Below, piece by piece: positions 38,743 to 46,519 of a stretch of 64,000 nt of DNA. A program made the translations under genes and the position numbers. Source of the stretch: Hydrogenophaga sp. (GTDB taxonomy: Bacteria; Pseudomonadota; Gammaproteobacteria; Burkholderiales; Burkholderiaceae_C); the NCBI GenBank assembly GCA_030653975.1, contig JAURYH010000025.1, positions 39,130 to 103,129 on the forward strand, given 5' to 3'. Under the pieces are notes generated by a model. That model was not told the DNA's origin. It saw nothing but the letters and a program-made list of their open reading frames with translations, and ran no database searches. Position 1 is the stretch's first letter. Every line of letters starts with the position of its first letter.

Positions 38743-39432
38743 ATGGAACAGAACACCGCAGTCCATCCCGCCGGTGCGCACGCGCCGGCCCGCATCTACA
38801 TCTACAAACGCTACGAGCGCTTCTGGCACTGGTCGCAGGCGCTGCTCATCATCGTCATGCTGTTCAGCGGTTTCGAGGTACACGGCAGCTACGCACTGCT
38901 GGGTTTCGAACCCGCCGTGCGCCTGCACACGCTGGCCGCCTGGCTGCTGCTCACACTCTGGGCCTTCACCATCTTCTGGCAGTTCACCACCGGCGAATGG
39001 CGCCAGTACCTGCCGACCCACAAGCGGGTGGCGGCGATGGCGATGTACTACAGCTGGGGCATGTTCCGTGGCGCGCCACACCCCTTCAGGAAGACCGTGC
39101 AGAAGAAGCACAACCCGCTGCAGCGCCTGGCCTATCTCGGTCTGCTGGCCATGATCTCGCCGCTGATCTGGGGCTCGGGCCTGCTCTACCTGTTCCGCGC
39201 CTTCTGGCCCTCGCTCGGCATCGACCAGTGGCTCACGCTGGAGTGGGTGGCCTGGGCGCACACGGCGGGCGCCTTCCTGATGCTCACCTTCTTCATCGTG
39301 CACGTCTACCTGACCACCACCGGTCACACGCCCACGGCCCACATCAAGTCCATGGTGACCGGCTGGGAAGAGCTGCACGACGACGACGCCCATTCCGCGG
39401 ACACACCGTCCGCTCCGCCGCAAGGCCATTGA
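38743..39432 (+). CDS. Membrane cytochrome b (b561/HydC-like) partner of the octahaem cytochrome
   Basis: Membrane protein of 229 residues with four or five helices. Histidines suited to b haems appear in RFWHWSQALLIIVMLFSG, VRLHTLAAWLLL, VAWAHTAGAFL and FFIVHVYLTTTGHT. This matches the cytochrome b/b6-domain proteins that link dehydrogenases or multihaem cytochromes to the quinone pool. It starts 1 bp after the octahaem gene stop, indicating a complex. The His-rich tail is soluble. Confidence 0.87.
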   Translation: MEQNTAVHPAGAHAPARIYIYKRYERFWHWSQALLIIVMLFSGFEVHGSYALLGFEPAVRLHTLAAWLLLTLWAFTIFWQFTTGEWRQYLPTHKRVAAMAMYYSWGMFRGAPHPFRKTVQKKHNPLQRLAYLGLLAMISPLIWGSGLLYLFRAFWPSLGIDQWLTLEWVAWAHTAGAFLMLTFFIVHVYLTTTGHTPTAHIKSMVTGWEELHDDDAHSADTPSAPPQGH

Positions 39433-39442
39433 GAGGTTTTCC

Positions 39443-40063
39443 ATGTCACACGCCCCTGCATTGCCCTTGCCACCCGAGTCCGGCATGGACCCGGAGCGCC
39501 GCACCTGGCTGCTGGCCACCAGCGCCATGGGCGTGGCGGCCACCGCCGCCGTCGCGGTGCCCTTCGTGTCCAGCTTCGCCCCCAGCGAGCGCGCGAAGGC
39601 GCAGGGTGCGGCCGTGACCATGGACCCGACGACGGTGGCCGTCGGTGACGTGAAAACCGTCGAATGGCGTGGCCAGCCGGTGTGGGTCATGCGCCGCACG
39701 CCGGAGATGCTCGCCAGCCTGGACGGCATCACCGACCTGGCCGACCCGGCTTCCAAGGTGAAGCAGCAGCCCGACTACGCCACCAACACCCACCGCTCCA
39801 TCAAGCCCGAGGTGTTCGTGACGGTGGGCATCTGCACGCACCTGGGTTGCTCGCCCGTGACCCTGCCCGAGGGCACGGCCAACCCCAGTGTGCCGGCCGA
39901 CTGGAAGGGCGGTTTCTTCTGCCCCTGCCACGGCTCCACTTTCGATTTCGCGGGCCGTGTGTTCAACAACAAGCCCGCGCCCACCAACCTGGTCGTGCCG
40001 CCGCACAAGTACCTGGCCGACGGCAGTCTGCTGATCGGCGAGGACGACAGCGGCGTGGCCTGA
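39443..40063 (+). CDS. Rieske iron-sulfur protein outside a bc1 operon
   Basis: Protein of 206 residues similar to the Rieske subunit of cytochrome bc1. A Tat-type N-terminus (ERRTWLLATSAMGVAATAAVAVPFVSS) anchors it in the membrane. The 2Fe-2S ligands are intact in CTHLGC and CPCHGS, with ubiquinol-cytochrome c reductase features such as GRVFNNKPAPTNLVVPP. No cytochrome b or c1 of bc1 is encoded here, so it probably works with the preceding cytochrome b and octahaem protein as a quinol-linked electron-transfer unit. Confidence 0.92.
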   Translation: MSHAPALPLPPESGMDPERRTWLLATSAMGVAATAAVAVPFVSSFAPSERAKAQGAAVTMDPTTVAVGDVKTVEWRGQPVWVMRRTPEMLASLDGITDLADPASKVKQQPDYATNTHRSIKPEVFVTVGICTHLGCSPVTLPEGTANPSVPADWKGGFFCPCHGSTFDFAGRVFNNKPAPTNLVVPPHKYLADGSLLIGEDDSGVA

Positions 40064-40082
40064 TTTTTTAAGGGAGAACAGC

Positions 40083-40199
40083 ATGTGGTATTTCGCCTGG
40101 ATGCTCGGTGTCGGTTTTGCGGTGTTGCTCGCCATCCTCAACGCCCTGTGGGGTGAGCACGAGCAGGCCCGCGCGCTGTCGAAAGGCGGCGACGCATGA
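40083..40199 (+). CDS. cydX: Cytochrome bd small subunit CydX
   Basis: 38-residue single-helix protein beginning MWYFAWMLGVGFAVLLAI and ending with polar residues, the typical CydX/YbgT pattern. It starts 20 bp after the Rieske gene, with the ribosome site AAGGGAG. In other genomes cydX directly follows cydB. The stop overlaps the ybgE start (ATGA). Confidence 0.9.
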   Translation: MWYFAWMLGVGFAVLLAILNALWGEHEQARALSKGGDA

Positions 40200-40510
40200 C
40201 ACCCGCCCCCGCGCCCGCCTCGGGCCCGCTCGGCGCGGCGCCCGTGCCGGTGGCCAGCCGCGTGCACTTCCCCAGCCTGCTGGCCGCGCTGGCCATCATG
40301 CTGGTGGGCAGCATCTACCCGCTGCTGTTCGCCGACGCCAGCGGCAAAGCCGACCACAGCCTGGCCATGGCCCTGTTCTGGGCCATGAGCGCGGGGCTGG
40401 TGCGCGGCGTTGGTTTTGTGCCGCGCTGGTTCGGTTGGCGCTGGCTGTTCTCGGGCTGGGCCTGCGCTGCCGGCCTGTTGCTGGCCACCTGGCTGCGCTG
40501 GGGAGCCTGA
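40196..40510 (+). CDS. ybgE: cyd operon protein, YbgE family
   Basis: Membrane protein of 104 residues with three hydrophobic segments, ending GLVRGVGFVPRWFGWRWLFSGWACAAG, characteristic of the YbgE proteins encoded after cydX. Its function is not settled; it is associated with bd oxidase. It overlaps cydX by 4 bp and is followed 1 bp later by the metallo-beta-lactamase-fold gene. Confidence 0.85.
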   Translation: MTPAPAPASGPLGAAPVPVASRVHFPSLLAALAIMLVGSIYPLLFADASGKADHSLAMALFWAMSAGLVRGVGFVPRWFGWRWLFSGWACAAGLLLATWLRWGA

Positions 40511-40511
40511 G

Positions 40512-41177
40512 GTGTTGTTCCGCATCCTGCACGACGAACGCAGCGGCGAGCTGAGCTATGTGCTGGCCGACAACGACGCGCGCGAAGCCGTCGTGCTCGA
40601 CCCGCGCAGCCGCGACCTGCCGGTGTTGCAGGCGCTGCTGGGTGAGCGCGATCTGCGCCTGCGCTGGGTGCTGCGCACCCACCAGCACGACCAGTTGTTG
40701 CCGCAGGAACTCGATCGCCTGCGCAGCCTGGGCGCGCCCGTGGTGCAGGGCGAAGCCAGCGAGGGTGCGCGCGCGGTGAGCGACGGTGAGTGGCTGCCCT
40801 TCGGTCACGAGTTCCTGCGCGTGCTCAGCACCCCCGGACATACCGCCGGTTGCCTGAGCTTTGCCTGGCGCGACCGCGTGTTCTGTGGTGGCCTGCTCGC
40901 GGTGGACGCCTGTCCGCACCAGCCGCACCCGGCCGACCCCGCGGCGCTGTGGGACAGCATCACCCAGCGCATCTTCACCCTGCCCGATGAAACCCTGCTG
41001 TTCGCCGGCCATGAGCAGCGCGCGCGCGCCGTGAGCACCGTGCTGGAGCAGCGCCGCTGGCACCCCTTCTTTGCCCGCCAGACGCGTGACGCCTTCCTGG
41101 CCCGTGTCGCCGCATTGCCAACGCACGCGGCAGGAGCCGCAACCCCGGCATCGGGCCGCAACACCCAGTCCGCCTGA
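40512..41177 (+). CDS. Metallo-beta-lactamase-fold protein with degenerate metal site
   Basis: Protein of 221 residues with a GTG start, clearly of the ETHE1/GloB-like fold (LSYVLADNDAREAVVLDP, LSTPGHTAGCLSF, FAGHE). The metal-binding signature THxHxDH reads THQHDQ, and the later GD ligand region reads CGGLLAVDACP, so at least two ligands of the usual iron/zinc site are lost. ETHE1 proteins are persulfide dioxygenases; this copy is probably inactive as such or altered. It is the fourth gene after the octahaem module, co-transcribed with cydX-ybgE. Confidence 0.75.
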   Translation: MLFRILHDERSGELSYVLADNDAREAVVLDPRSRDLPVLQALLGERDLRLRWVLRTHQHDQLLPQELDRLRSLGAPVVQGEASEGARAVSDGEWLPFGHEFLRVLSTPGHTAGCLSFAWRDRVFCGGLLAVDACPHQPHPADPAALWDSITQRIFTLPDETLLFAGHEQRARAVSTVLEQRRWHPFFARQTRDAFLARVAALPTHAAGAATPASGRNTQSA

Positions 41178-41217
41178 ACCGGCGGCTGCCCACTGTTTTT
41201 TTTACTCCGGAGTTTTC

Positions 41218-41607
41218 ATGAAGCAATTGCATTTCCAGGAAAAGTACCCCATCACCGTGGTGGACATCGCCAAGACCGAAACCCGCTGCGCCAGCGTGGA
41301 AGAAATCGCCGACTACTTCAAGGCCTGCATCGCCGCGACACCGCGCGTGAGCTACATCGCCACCTTCGATCACTTCGCGCACACGAAAGCCATTGGTGGC
41401 GACATCGCGCCCGGCATCGCGGCGGCGGTCAACGTGGTGTTCTGCTTCGGCCACGCGCTGCCCAACCCGCAGGTGCTGGCCGTGCGCCCACGCTCCATCG
41501 GCATCGCCGACATGGGCGACCGTTTTGTGGTCAGCTTCATGGACGCGCCCATGAAACCCGCCAACGACGCGATGCAGGCCTGGACCCTCGCCCTGCGGAA
41601 CAGGTAA
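41218..41607 (+). CDS. Uncharacterised 129-residue protein (DUF6858-like)
   Basis: Soluble protein without a signal peptide or known motif: MKQLHFQEKYPITVVDIAKTET, then SYIATFDHFAHTKAIGG and VVFCFGHALPNPQVLAVRPRSIG. It resembles small hypothetical proteins seen beside sulfur-oxidation genes (possibly DUF6858). Function unknown. A good ribosome site (CCGGAG) precedes the ATG. It lies 40 bp after the MBL-fold gene; a post-stop repeat element follows. Confidence 0.7.
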   Translation: MKQLHFQEKYPITVVDIAKTETRCASVEEIADYFKACIAATPRVSYIATFDHFAHTKAIGGDIAPGIAAAVNVVFCFGHALPNPQVLAVRPRSIGIADMGDRFVVSFMDAPMKPANDAMQAWTLALRNR

Positions 41608-41688
41608 CACCCCCGCCGCGCTGCGCGCGACCCCCTCGAGGGGGCGATGCGAGTGGCCCGGCGAAGCCGGTTCCACCGCATCCTGGAC
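41605..41688 (+). repeat. Post-stop intergenic hairpin element, copy 4
   Basis: Starts at the stop codon of the 129-residue protein. It has CCGCCGCGCTGCGCGCG, CCCCCTCGAGGGGG and GGCCCGGCGAAGCCGG in the same order as the other copies. Confidence 0.8.
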
Positions 41689-41757
41689 GAAAGTCCGCAG
41701 CGCCGGAGACTGAGTGGTTACCCAAGCGATTCAACACATAGAGAACGGAAATTGAGC

Positions 41758-42756
41758 ATGTGGAACGTCCTCAACTGGCTGCAGAAGAACCTGGTCTGGA
41801 GCATCCCGATGGCCATGCTGGCGGGGCTGGGTTTCGGTCAGGCGGCCGATCCGGGCTTCCTGCGCGGGGCCATCCTGCCGCTGACCTTCCTCATGGTCTA
41901 TCCCATGATGGTCACGATGAATGTGCGCGACCTGTTCAAGCCCGGGGGCAACCGGCTGCAGGGCACCACGCTGGCCATCAACTTCCTCCTCATGCCCGCC
42001 ATCGGCTACGGCATGGGCCTGCTGTTCTTTGCCGACCAGCCCATGGTGCGGCTGGCGCTGCTGCTCACGGCCTTGCTGCCCACCTCGGGCATGACGATTT
42101 CCTGGACCGGCTTCGCCAAGGGCAATGTGCCCGCCGCGGTGAAGATGACCGTGGTTGGCCTGATCGCCGGTTCGCTGCTGGCGCCGGTTTACCTCAAAGC
42201 CCTGCTGGGTGCGGTGGTCGAGATTCCGGTGCTGCAGGTCTTCGGACAGATCGCGCTGATCGTGTTCCTGCCGCTGCTGCTGGGCACGATCACCCAGCGC
42301 TGGCTGGTCGCGCGCCACGGCGAGCCCCGTTTCAACGGCCACTACAAACCGAAGTTCCCGCCGGTCTCCACGCTGGGCGTGCTGGGCATCGTGTTCGTGT
42401 CCATGGCGCTCAAGTCGCAGGACATCTTTGCGCAGCCCGCCCTGTTGCCCAGCCTGCTGCTGCCGCTTGTGCTGATCTATGCGCTGAACTTCGTTCTCAG
42501 CACCCTGATTGGCAGGTTCTTTTTCCAACGCGGCGACGCCATCGCCCTGGTCTACGGCACAGTGATGCGCAACCTCTCGATCGCGCTGGCGATTGCCATG
42601 GGCGTGTTCGGTGAGCAGGGCGCAGACGCCGCCCTGCTGATCGCGCTGGCCTACATCGTCCAGGTGCAGGCCGCCGCCTGGTACGTCAAGCTCACCGACC
42701 GGCTCTTTGGCGCCCCGCCCGTGGCGCCACCCCCCGCGGCCTCCAAGCCCGCCTGA
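41758..42756 (+). CDS. Bile acid:sodium symporter family (BASS) transporter
   Basis: Membrane protein of 332 residues with about ten helices, containing LPTSGMTISWTGFAKGN (crossover-type segment) and a C-terminal GTVMRNLSIALAIAMGVFG. Such proteins are often labelled arsenic resistance (ACR3-like) or sodium-coupled organic-acid transporters. No arsR or arsC gene is near, so the arsenic role is unsupported. It is flanked on both sides by post-stop repeats and is probably a separate transcript. Confidence 0.83.
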   Translation: MWNVLNWLQKNLVWSIPMAMLAGLGFGQAADPGFLRGAILPLTFLMVYPMMVTMNVRDLFKPGGNRLQGTTLAINFLLMPAIGYGMGLLFFADQPMVRLALLLTALLPTSGMTISWTGFAKGNVPAAVKMTVVGLIAGSLLAPVYLKALLGAVVEIPVLQVFGQIALIVFLPLLLGTITQRWLVARHGEPRFNGHYKPKFPPVSTLGVLGIVFVSMALKSQDIFAQPALLPSLLLPLVLIYALNFVLSTLIGRFFFQRGDAIALVYGTVMRNLSIALAIAMGVFGEQGADAALLIALAYIVQVQAAAWYVKLTDRLFGAPPVAPPPAASKPA

Positions 42757-42848
42757 AATGAAACACCCCCGCCGCGCTGCGCGCGCCCCCCTCAAGGGGG
42801 CGGCACTGGCCGTCCGGCAAAGTCGGCCCGGCGGTGTCCTGGAAAACT
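42757..42848 (+). repeat. Post-stop intergenic hairpin element, copy 5
   Basis: Directly after the BASS transporter stop. It holds CCGCCGCGCTGCGCGCG, CCCCCTCAAGGGGG and CCGTCCGGCAAAGTCGG, nearly identical to copy 1 in the second and third stems. Confidence 0.85.
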
Positions 42849-42862
42849 GAAAGGAGCCTCCC

Positions 42863-43312
42863 ATGCCCACAACCACTACCGCTGCCACACCCTACGACGC
42901 CCTGGGCGGCGCCGAAGGCCTGCACCGCCTTGTCGACCGCTTCTACGCGCTGATGGACGAACTGCCCGAGGCCTACGCCGCGCGCCGCATCCATCCCGAG
43001 AGCCTGGCCGGTGCCAATGAAGCCCTGTTCGAGTTTCTCTCCGGCTGGTTCGGTGGCCCACCGCTCTACACCGAAAAGAAAGGCCATCCGCGCCTGCGCA
43101 TGCGCCACGTGCCTTACGCCATCGGACCGACCGAGCGTGACGAGTGGATGCTGTGCATGCGCACGGCGCTGACCGAGCAGGTGGCCGACGAGAACCTGCG
43201 CGCCGGGCTGCTCAACGCCTTCACGCAGATGGCCGACCACATGGTCAATACCGGCGACCGCGCCGGTTGCGGTCACGGTCAGGTGCAAGGCCAGGCCTGC
43301 GAGGCGGCATGA
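42863..43312 (+). CDS. Group II truncated haemoglobin
   Basis: Truncated haemoglobin of 149 residues, used in oxygen, NO or sulfide handling. The globin core has YDALGGAEGLHRLVDRFYALM and FEFLSGWFGGPPLYTEKKGHPRLRMRH with the proximal His, followed by ERDEWMLCMRTAL, typical of group II (TrHbO). The C-terminal ~25 residues hold a Cys/His tail (GCGHGQVQGQACEA) that is unusual. It overlaps the next gene by 4 bp. Confidence 0.9.
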   Translation: MPTTTTAATPYDALGGAEGLHRLVDRFYALMDELPEAYAARRIHPESLAGANEALFEFLSGWFGGPPLYTEKKGHPRLRMRHVPYAIGPTERDEWMLCMRTALTEQVADENLRAGLLNAFTQMADHMVNTGDRAGCGHGQVQGQACEAA

Positions 43313-43785
43313 AAAACACCTTCATTGCCCTGGTGCTGGCCCTGGCAGGGCCCCTGTGCGCACTCGCCGGTCCCATCGAACCCGGCCGGCCCTTGCCGGC
43401 GCTGCGCCTCAAGAACCAGCACGACCAGGACTGGCAGGTCCCGGCGGACACGCGGCTGGTGGTGTTCGCCGCCGGTCGCAAGGCCTCCAACCTCGCGCTG
43501 GCGGTGCTGGGAGCACAGCACAAAGGCTTTCTGGAAAGCCGTCACGCGGTCTACCTGGCCGACATGAGCCGGATGCCCGGCCTCATCACCCGCACCTTTG
43601 CCTTGCCCGCGTTGCGCGAGCAGCCTTTCGAGGTGGGTGTGTCGCTCGATGAAACCCTGTTGGCCGGCTGGCCGCGCCAGGACGACGCGGTGACGCTCAT
43701 CGGCCTGGAGGTCGGCCGCGTGACCCACTTCCAGTACGTCAGCAACGAGACGCAGTTGCGCACCGCGCTGGGCCTGGCGCCCTGA
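43309..43785 (+). CDS. Exported thioredoxin-fold-like protein of unknown function
   Basis: Protein of 158 residues with a clear signal peptide (MKNTFIALVLALAGPLCALAGP). The mature part opens like a redoxin (GRPLPALRLKNQHDQDWQVPADTRLVVFAAGRKASN), but the CxxC position is replaced (AAGRKAS), so it would not be a thiol reductase. It is translationally coupled to the truncated haemoglobin. Function unknown. Confidence 0.75.
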   Translation: MKNTFIALVLALAGPLCALAGPIEPGRPLPALRLKNQHDQDWQVPADTRLVVFAAGRKASNLALAVLGAQHKGFLESRHAVYLADMSRMPGLITRTFALPALREQPFEVGVSLDETLLAGWPRQDDAVTLIGLEVGRVTHFQYVSNETQLRTALGLAP

Positions 43786-43824
43786 CCCCTTTCGCCACAA
43801 CAACCATTCATTGAGGAGACATCC

Positions 43825-44286
43825 ATGGACGCCTTCCAGGACCACTACCCCGACAACGTGGCGCATTGCTACGGCTGCGGCAGCAAAAATGAACACGGCC
43901 ACCAGATCAAGACCGTGTGGGAGGGCGACGAGACCGTCACCCGTTTCACGCCCGAGCCGTACCACACCTCGGTGCCCGGCTATGCCTACGGCGGCCTGAT
44001 CGCCTCGCTGATCGACTGCCACAGCACCGGCTCTGCCGCCGCCGCCATGTACCGGCAGGCCGGACGCGACATGGACTCGCTGCCCGCGTTCCGTTTCGTT
44101 ACCGGATCGCTGCACGTGGACTTTCTGAAGCCCACGCCCCTGGCCGGCGATCTGGTGATCCGCGGTCGCATCAAGGAAATCAAAGGCCGCAAGGTGGTGG
44201 TCGAGACCACGGTGTACGCGGGCGATGTGGCCACTGCGCGTGGCGAAGTCGTGGCGGTCCAGATGCCTGAAAGCTTCGGCACCTGA
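43825..44286 (+). CDS. PaaI-family hotdog thioesterase
   Basis: Hotdog-fold protein of 153 residues likely to hydrolyse acyl-CoA thioesters. The family signature is YAYGGLIASLIDCHSTGSA, with the catalytic-helix acidic residue in place, and RGRIKEIKGRKVVVET completes the sheet. An N-terminal CYGCGSKNEHGHQ motif with two Cys is common in this subfamily. It is the last gene before a strong bidirectional terminator. Confidence 0.88.
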   Translation: MDAFQDHYPDNVAHCYGCGSKNEHGHQIKTVWEGDETVTRFTPEPYHTSVPGYAYGGLIASLIDCHSTGSAAAAMYRQAGRDMDSLPAFRFVTGSLHVDFLKPTPLAGDLVIRGRIKEIKGRKVVVETTVYAGDVATARGEVVAVQMPESFGT

Positions 44287-44312
44287 GCGCTCCCCAGCGC
44301 CGGACACAGACC

Positions 44313-44340
44313 AGAACGGCGCCCAGAAGGGCGCCGTTCT
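44313..44340. terminator. Bidirectional hairpin between the thioesterase and DsrE genes
   Basis: AGAACGGCGCCC-AGAA-GGGCGCCGTTCT is a perfect 12-bp stem with a four-base loop, centred between two convergent stops (44,286 and 44,357). T-runs are weak on both sides, but the stem strength and position support a shared terminator. Confidence 0.75.
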
Positions 44341-44356
44341 GATGGGACGAAGCCGA

Positions 44357-44770
44357 TCAGAAAGCCAGGCTGTTCACGCCCGGCTTGAGCAGATGGGCCG
44401 CCACGTCGGCGGGCTTGGCCGGCGTCACGCCGGGGATCAGGTCGGTGGGCTTGAGGCCGGTGTTGGGCAGGTACAGTGCACACACTTCCACCTTGGCGCC
44501 GGCCTTGATCACGCCTTGCAGCATCTGCTGGGTGCTCACGTCGCGCGGCTTGAGCTTCGGGCCCTCTTTGCCCACCACGGCCATGTCGCCTGCAGCGTCG
44601 CACAGCAGCACGCGCACGCTGGCCTTCTGCTCCAGCGCCTGGCCGGCAAGCACCAGGCCCGCGCCCTGTGCCATGGCGCTGCCGCTGTGGATGTTGACGA
44701 ACAGTTCTTCGGCGTGGACGGTGCCGGCCATCAGCAGGGCGGTGGCGGTGAGGGTGAACATTTTTTTCAT
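44357..44770 (-). CDS. Periplasmic DsrE-family protein
   Basis: Protein of 137 residues: a signal peptide (MKKMFTLTATALLMAGTVHA) followed by a DsrE-like domain. A conserved Cys lies in VRVLLCDAAGD, and a second in VEVCALYLPNTGL aligns with the sulfur-carrier region of DsrE/TusD proteins. Exported DsrE proteins are found with sulfide and persulfide metabolism genes. It is divergent from a methyltransferase gene; a CsoR/CstR-like site lies between the two starts. Confidence 0.85.
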   Translation of the reverse strand: MKKMFTLTATALLMAGTVHAEELFVNIHSGSAMAQGAGLVLAGQALEQKASVRVLLCDAAGDMAVVGKEGPKLKPRDVSTQQMLQGVIKAGAKVEVCALYLPNTGLKPTDLIPGVTPAKPADVAAHLLKPGVNSLAF

Positions 44771-44850
44771 GGGTGAACTCCTTGATGGAACGTGTGTGAG
44801 GAAAAGGCAAAACATCCCCGGCGGATGCCGGCGAAGATCCCATTCTTCAT

Positions 44851-44866
44851 ATACTCATTGGGGTAT
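44851..44866. promoter_or_regulatory. CsoR/CstR-like operator between the DsrE and methyltransferase genes
   Basis: ATACT-CATTGG-GGTAT, same layout as the site before the octahaem gene; the two also share a TTCAT lead (TTCATATACYCAT). It lies 80 bp before the DsrE start and 53 bp before the divergent methyltransferase start. Confidence 0.45.
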
Positions 44867-44919
44867 CCATGAGAAATCGCAAGCCACGCTGTTTTGTTGA
44901 CCCTCTTCCCGCTCGCACC

Positions 44920-45639
44920 ATGAACACCACCACCTTCGATCCCGATCAGTTGCCCTCCTGCCCCGATGAGCTTGACCTGCTGGCCGAGCTGGTGCCGCTG
45001 CAGCAGCAGGCCATCATCGAACTCGGGTGTGGCAATGCGCGTCTGGCGCGCGATCTGCTGCTGCGTTTTCCCGCTTGTCGGGTCACCGGGCTGGAGGTGG
45101 ACGCTGTTCAGCAGGCCAAGAACAGCGCTCGCCCACAGGCGGGGCTGTCGTTGGTGTCCGCCGGTGCCGAGGCCGTGCCTTTCCCTGACGCGAGCTTCGA
45201 TCTGGCACTGATGCTGAAGTCGCTGCACCACGTGCCCATGCCGGCCATGGACCTCGCGCTGAAGGAGATCGCCCGGGTGCTGCGTCCCGGTGGTTTTCTG
45301 TACGTGTCCGAGCCGATCTACGGCGGTGCGCTCAATGAGATCGTGCGCCTCTTCAACGACGAAGGCGTGGTGCGCCCGGCCGCGCAGGCCGCGCTGGACC
45401 GCGCGCTGGCGGGTGGGTCGCATTGGGAGGCGGTGACCGAGCGGCGCTTTTCGCAACCCGTGAGCTACATCGACTTCGACGATTTTTCGCAGCGCATGCT
45501 CTACCCGAGCTTCGCCGACCACGGCATCAACGACGCCATCGTCGCGCGCGTGCGTGCGGCGTTCGAGCCGCATGTCGGCCCTGGAGGCGCAAGCTTCGTG
45601 CGGCCGATGCACGTGCGGCTGCTGCGCCGCAAGGGTTGA
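44920..45639 (+). CDS. Class I SAM-dependent methyltransferase
   Basis: Methyltransferase of 239 residues, UbiE/Methyltransf_11-like. SAM motif I is AIIELGCGNARLARDLL, then VTGLEVD, AVPFPDASFDLALML and LRPGGFLYVSEP. The substrate is unknown. The ATG taken gives MNTTTFDPDQL; an ATG 51 bp upstream overlaps the operator region and is less likely. It is divergent from the DsrE gene and may share its regulation. Confidence 0.82.
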   Translation: MNTTTFDPDQLPSCPDELDLLAELVPLQQQAIIELGCGNARLARDLLLRFPACRVTGLEVDAVQQAKNSARPQAGLSLVSAGAEAVPFPDASFDLALMLKSLHHVPMPAMDLALKEIARVLRPGGFLYVSEPIYGGALNEIVRLFNDEGVVRPAAQAALDRALAGGSHWEAVTERRFSQPVSYIDFDDFSQRMLYPSFADHGINDAIVARVRAAFEPHVGPGGASFVRPMHVRLLRRKG

Positions 45640-45694
45640 GGCGCAGCAGCCGTTCACCGTTTCAATATCCCCGTTCGAGGGGCATGTCAGCCGG

Positions 45695-46333
45695 TCACAG
45701 CGACTTGGTCGAGTAGTACCAGTCGGTCGTCTTGTAGCCTTCGGCCAGACGCGCCTTGATCGCGTCAGGGCTCTTGGGCGGCGGCACGATCACGTCGCAG
45801 CCGGGTGTCCAGCCTTCGGGCGTGGCGACCTTGTTGGCATCGCTGGTCTGCATGGCCTGCAGCAGGCGCACGAACTCGTCGATGCTGCGGCCGTTGCTCA
45901 TCGGGTAATAGACCATGGCGCGCAGGATGCCGTCGGGATCGATGAAGAAGGTGGCGCGCACGGCCTGCGTGTCGGCGGCACCGGGGTGCACCATGCCGTA
46001 GGCGCGGGCCACGTCCATCTTGATGTCTTCGATGATCGGGAAGCTGATCTCGACGCCGAATTTTTCCTGGATGTTCTGTGTCCAGGCCAGGTGCGAGTAC
46101 AGGCTGTCGATCGACAGGCCGAGCAGTTCGCAGTTCATGCCGCGGAAGGTCTCGGCGTGTTTCTGGAATCCGATGAACTCGGTGGTGCAGACGGGCGTGA
46201 AGTCGGCCGGGTGCGAGAACAGGATCAACCACTTGCCTTTGTAGTCGGCAAGCGTGCGGTCACCGTGGGTGGTCTTGGCGTTGAAGGCCGGGGCGGCTTC
46301 GTTGAGGCGGGGGAAGGTGGCGAGGTTTTCCAT
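45695..46333 (-). CDS. 1-Cys peroxiredoxin (Prx6/AhpC2 type)
   Basis: Peroxide-reducing thiol enzyme of 212 residues. The peroxidatic Cys49 sits in HPADFTPVCTTEF, and the C-terminal Prx6 extension is present (VATPEGWTPGCDVIVPPP). The length matches the Prx6 family, which reduces peroxides using glutathione or other thiols. Start MENLATF is supported by GGAG nine bases upstream. It is convergent with the methyltransferase, with 186 bp to mnmA behind it. Confidence 0.93.
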   Translation of the reverse strand: MENLATFPRLNEAAPAFNAKTTHGDRTLADYKGKWLILFSHPADFTPVCTTEFIGFQKHAETFRGMNCELLGLSIDSLYSHLAWTQNIQEKFGVEISFPIIEDIKMDVARAYGMVHPGAADTQAVRATFFIDPDGILRAMVYYPMSNGRSIDEFVRLLQAMQTSDANKVATPEGWTPGCDVIVPPPKSPDAIKARLAEGYKTTDWYYSTKSL

Positions 46334-46519
46334 GAGGTACTCCATTCAGGTCGGGTTTCGGAAGAACCGGGAAAGCAGGATGGCTTGTCCGATGAATGAA
46401 GTCTATGGATGTGTGTCTGGCAATAGATTGCGTTTTATCAAGCAGGCCATTGGCAGTTCCACCCGCGTCGATAGCCGGCCTTTTCCCTGTACAGAACAAG
46501 GGCTTCGGCGGGGGATCGC

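Noticed and set aside
36219..38795. 858-codon open frame on the minus strand
   Set aside because: Antisense to cydB and the octahaem gene; the sense strand has eight CxxCH motifs and clear homology.
41758..42756. Arsenite efflux (ACR3) assignment
   Set aside because: Similarity is at the BASS superfamily level and no other ars gene is near.
46334..46519. OxyR-type binding site before the peroxiredoxin gene
   Set aside because: ATAG and CTAT tetramers are present but their spacing does not follow the ATAG-N7-CTAT-N7 pattern.
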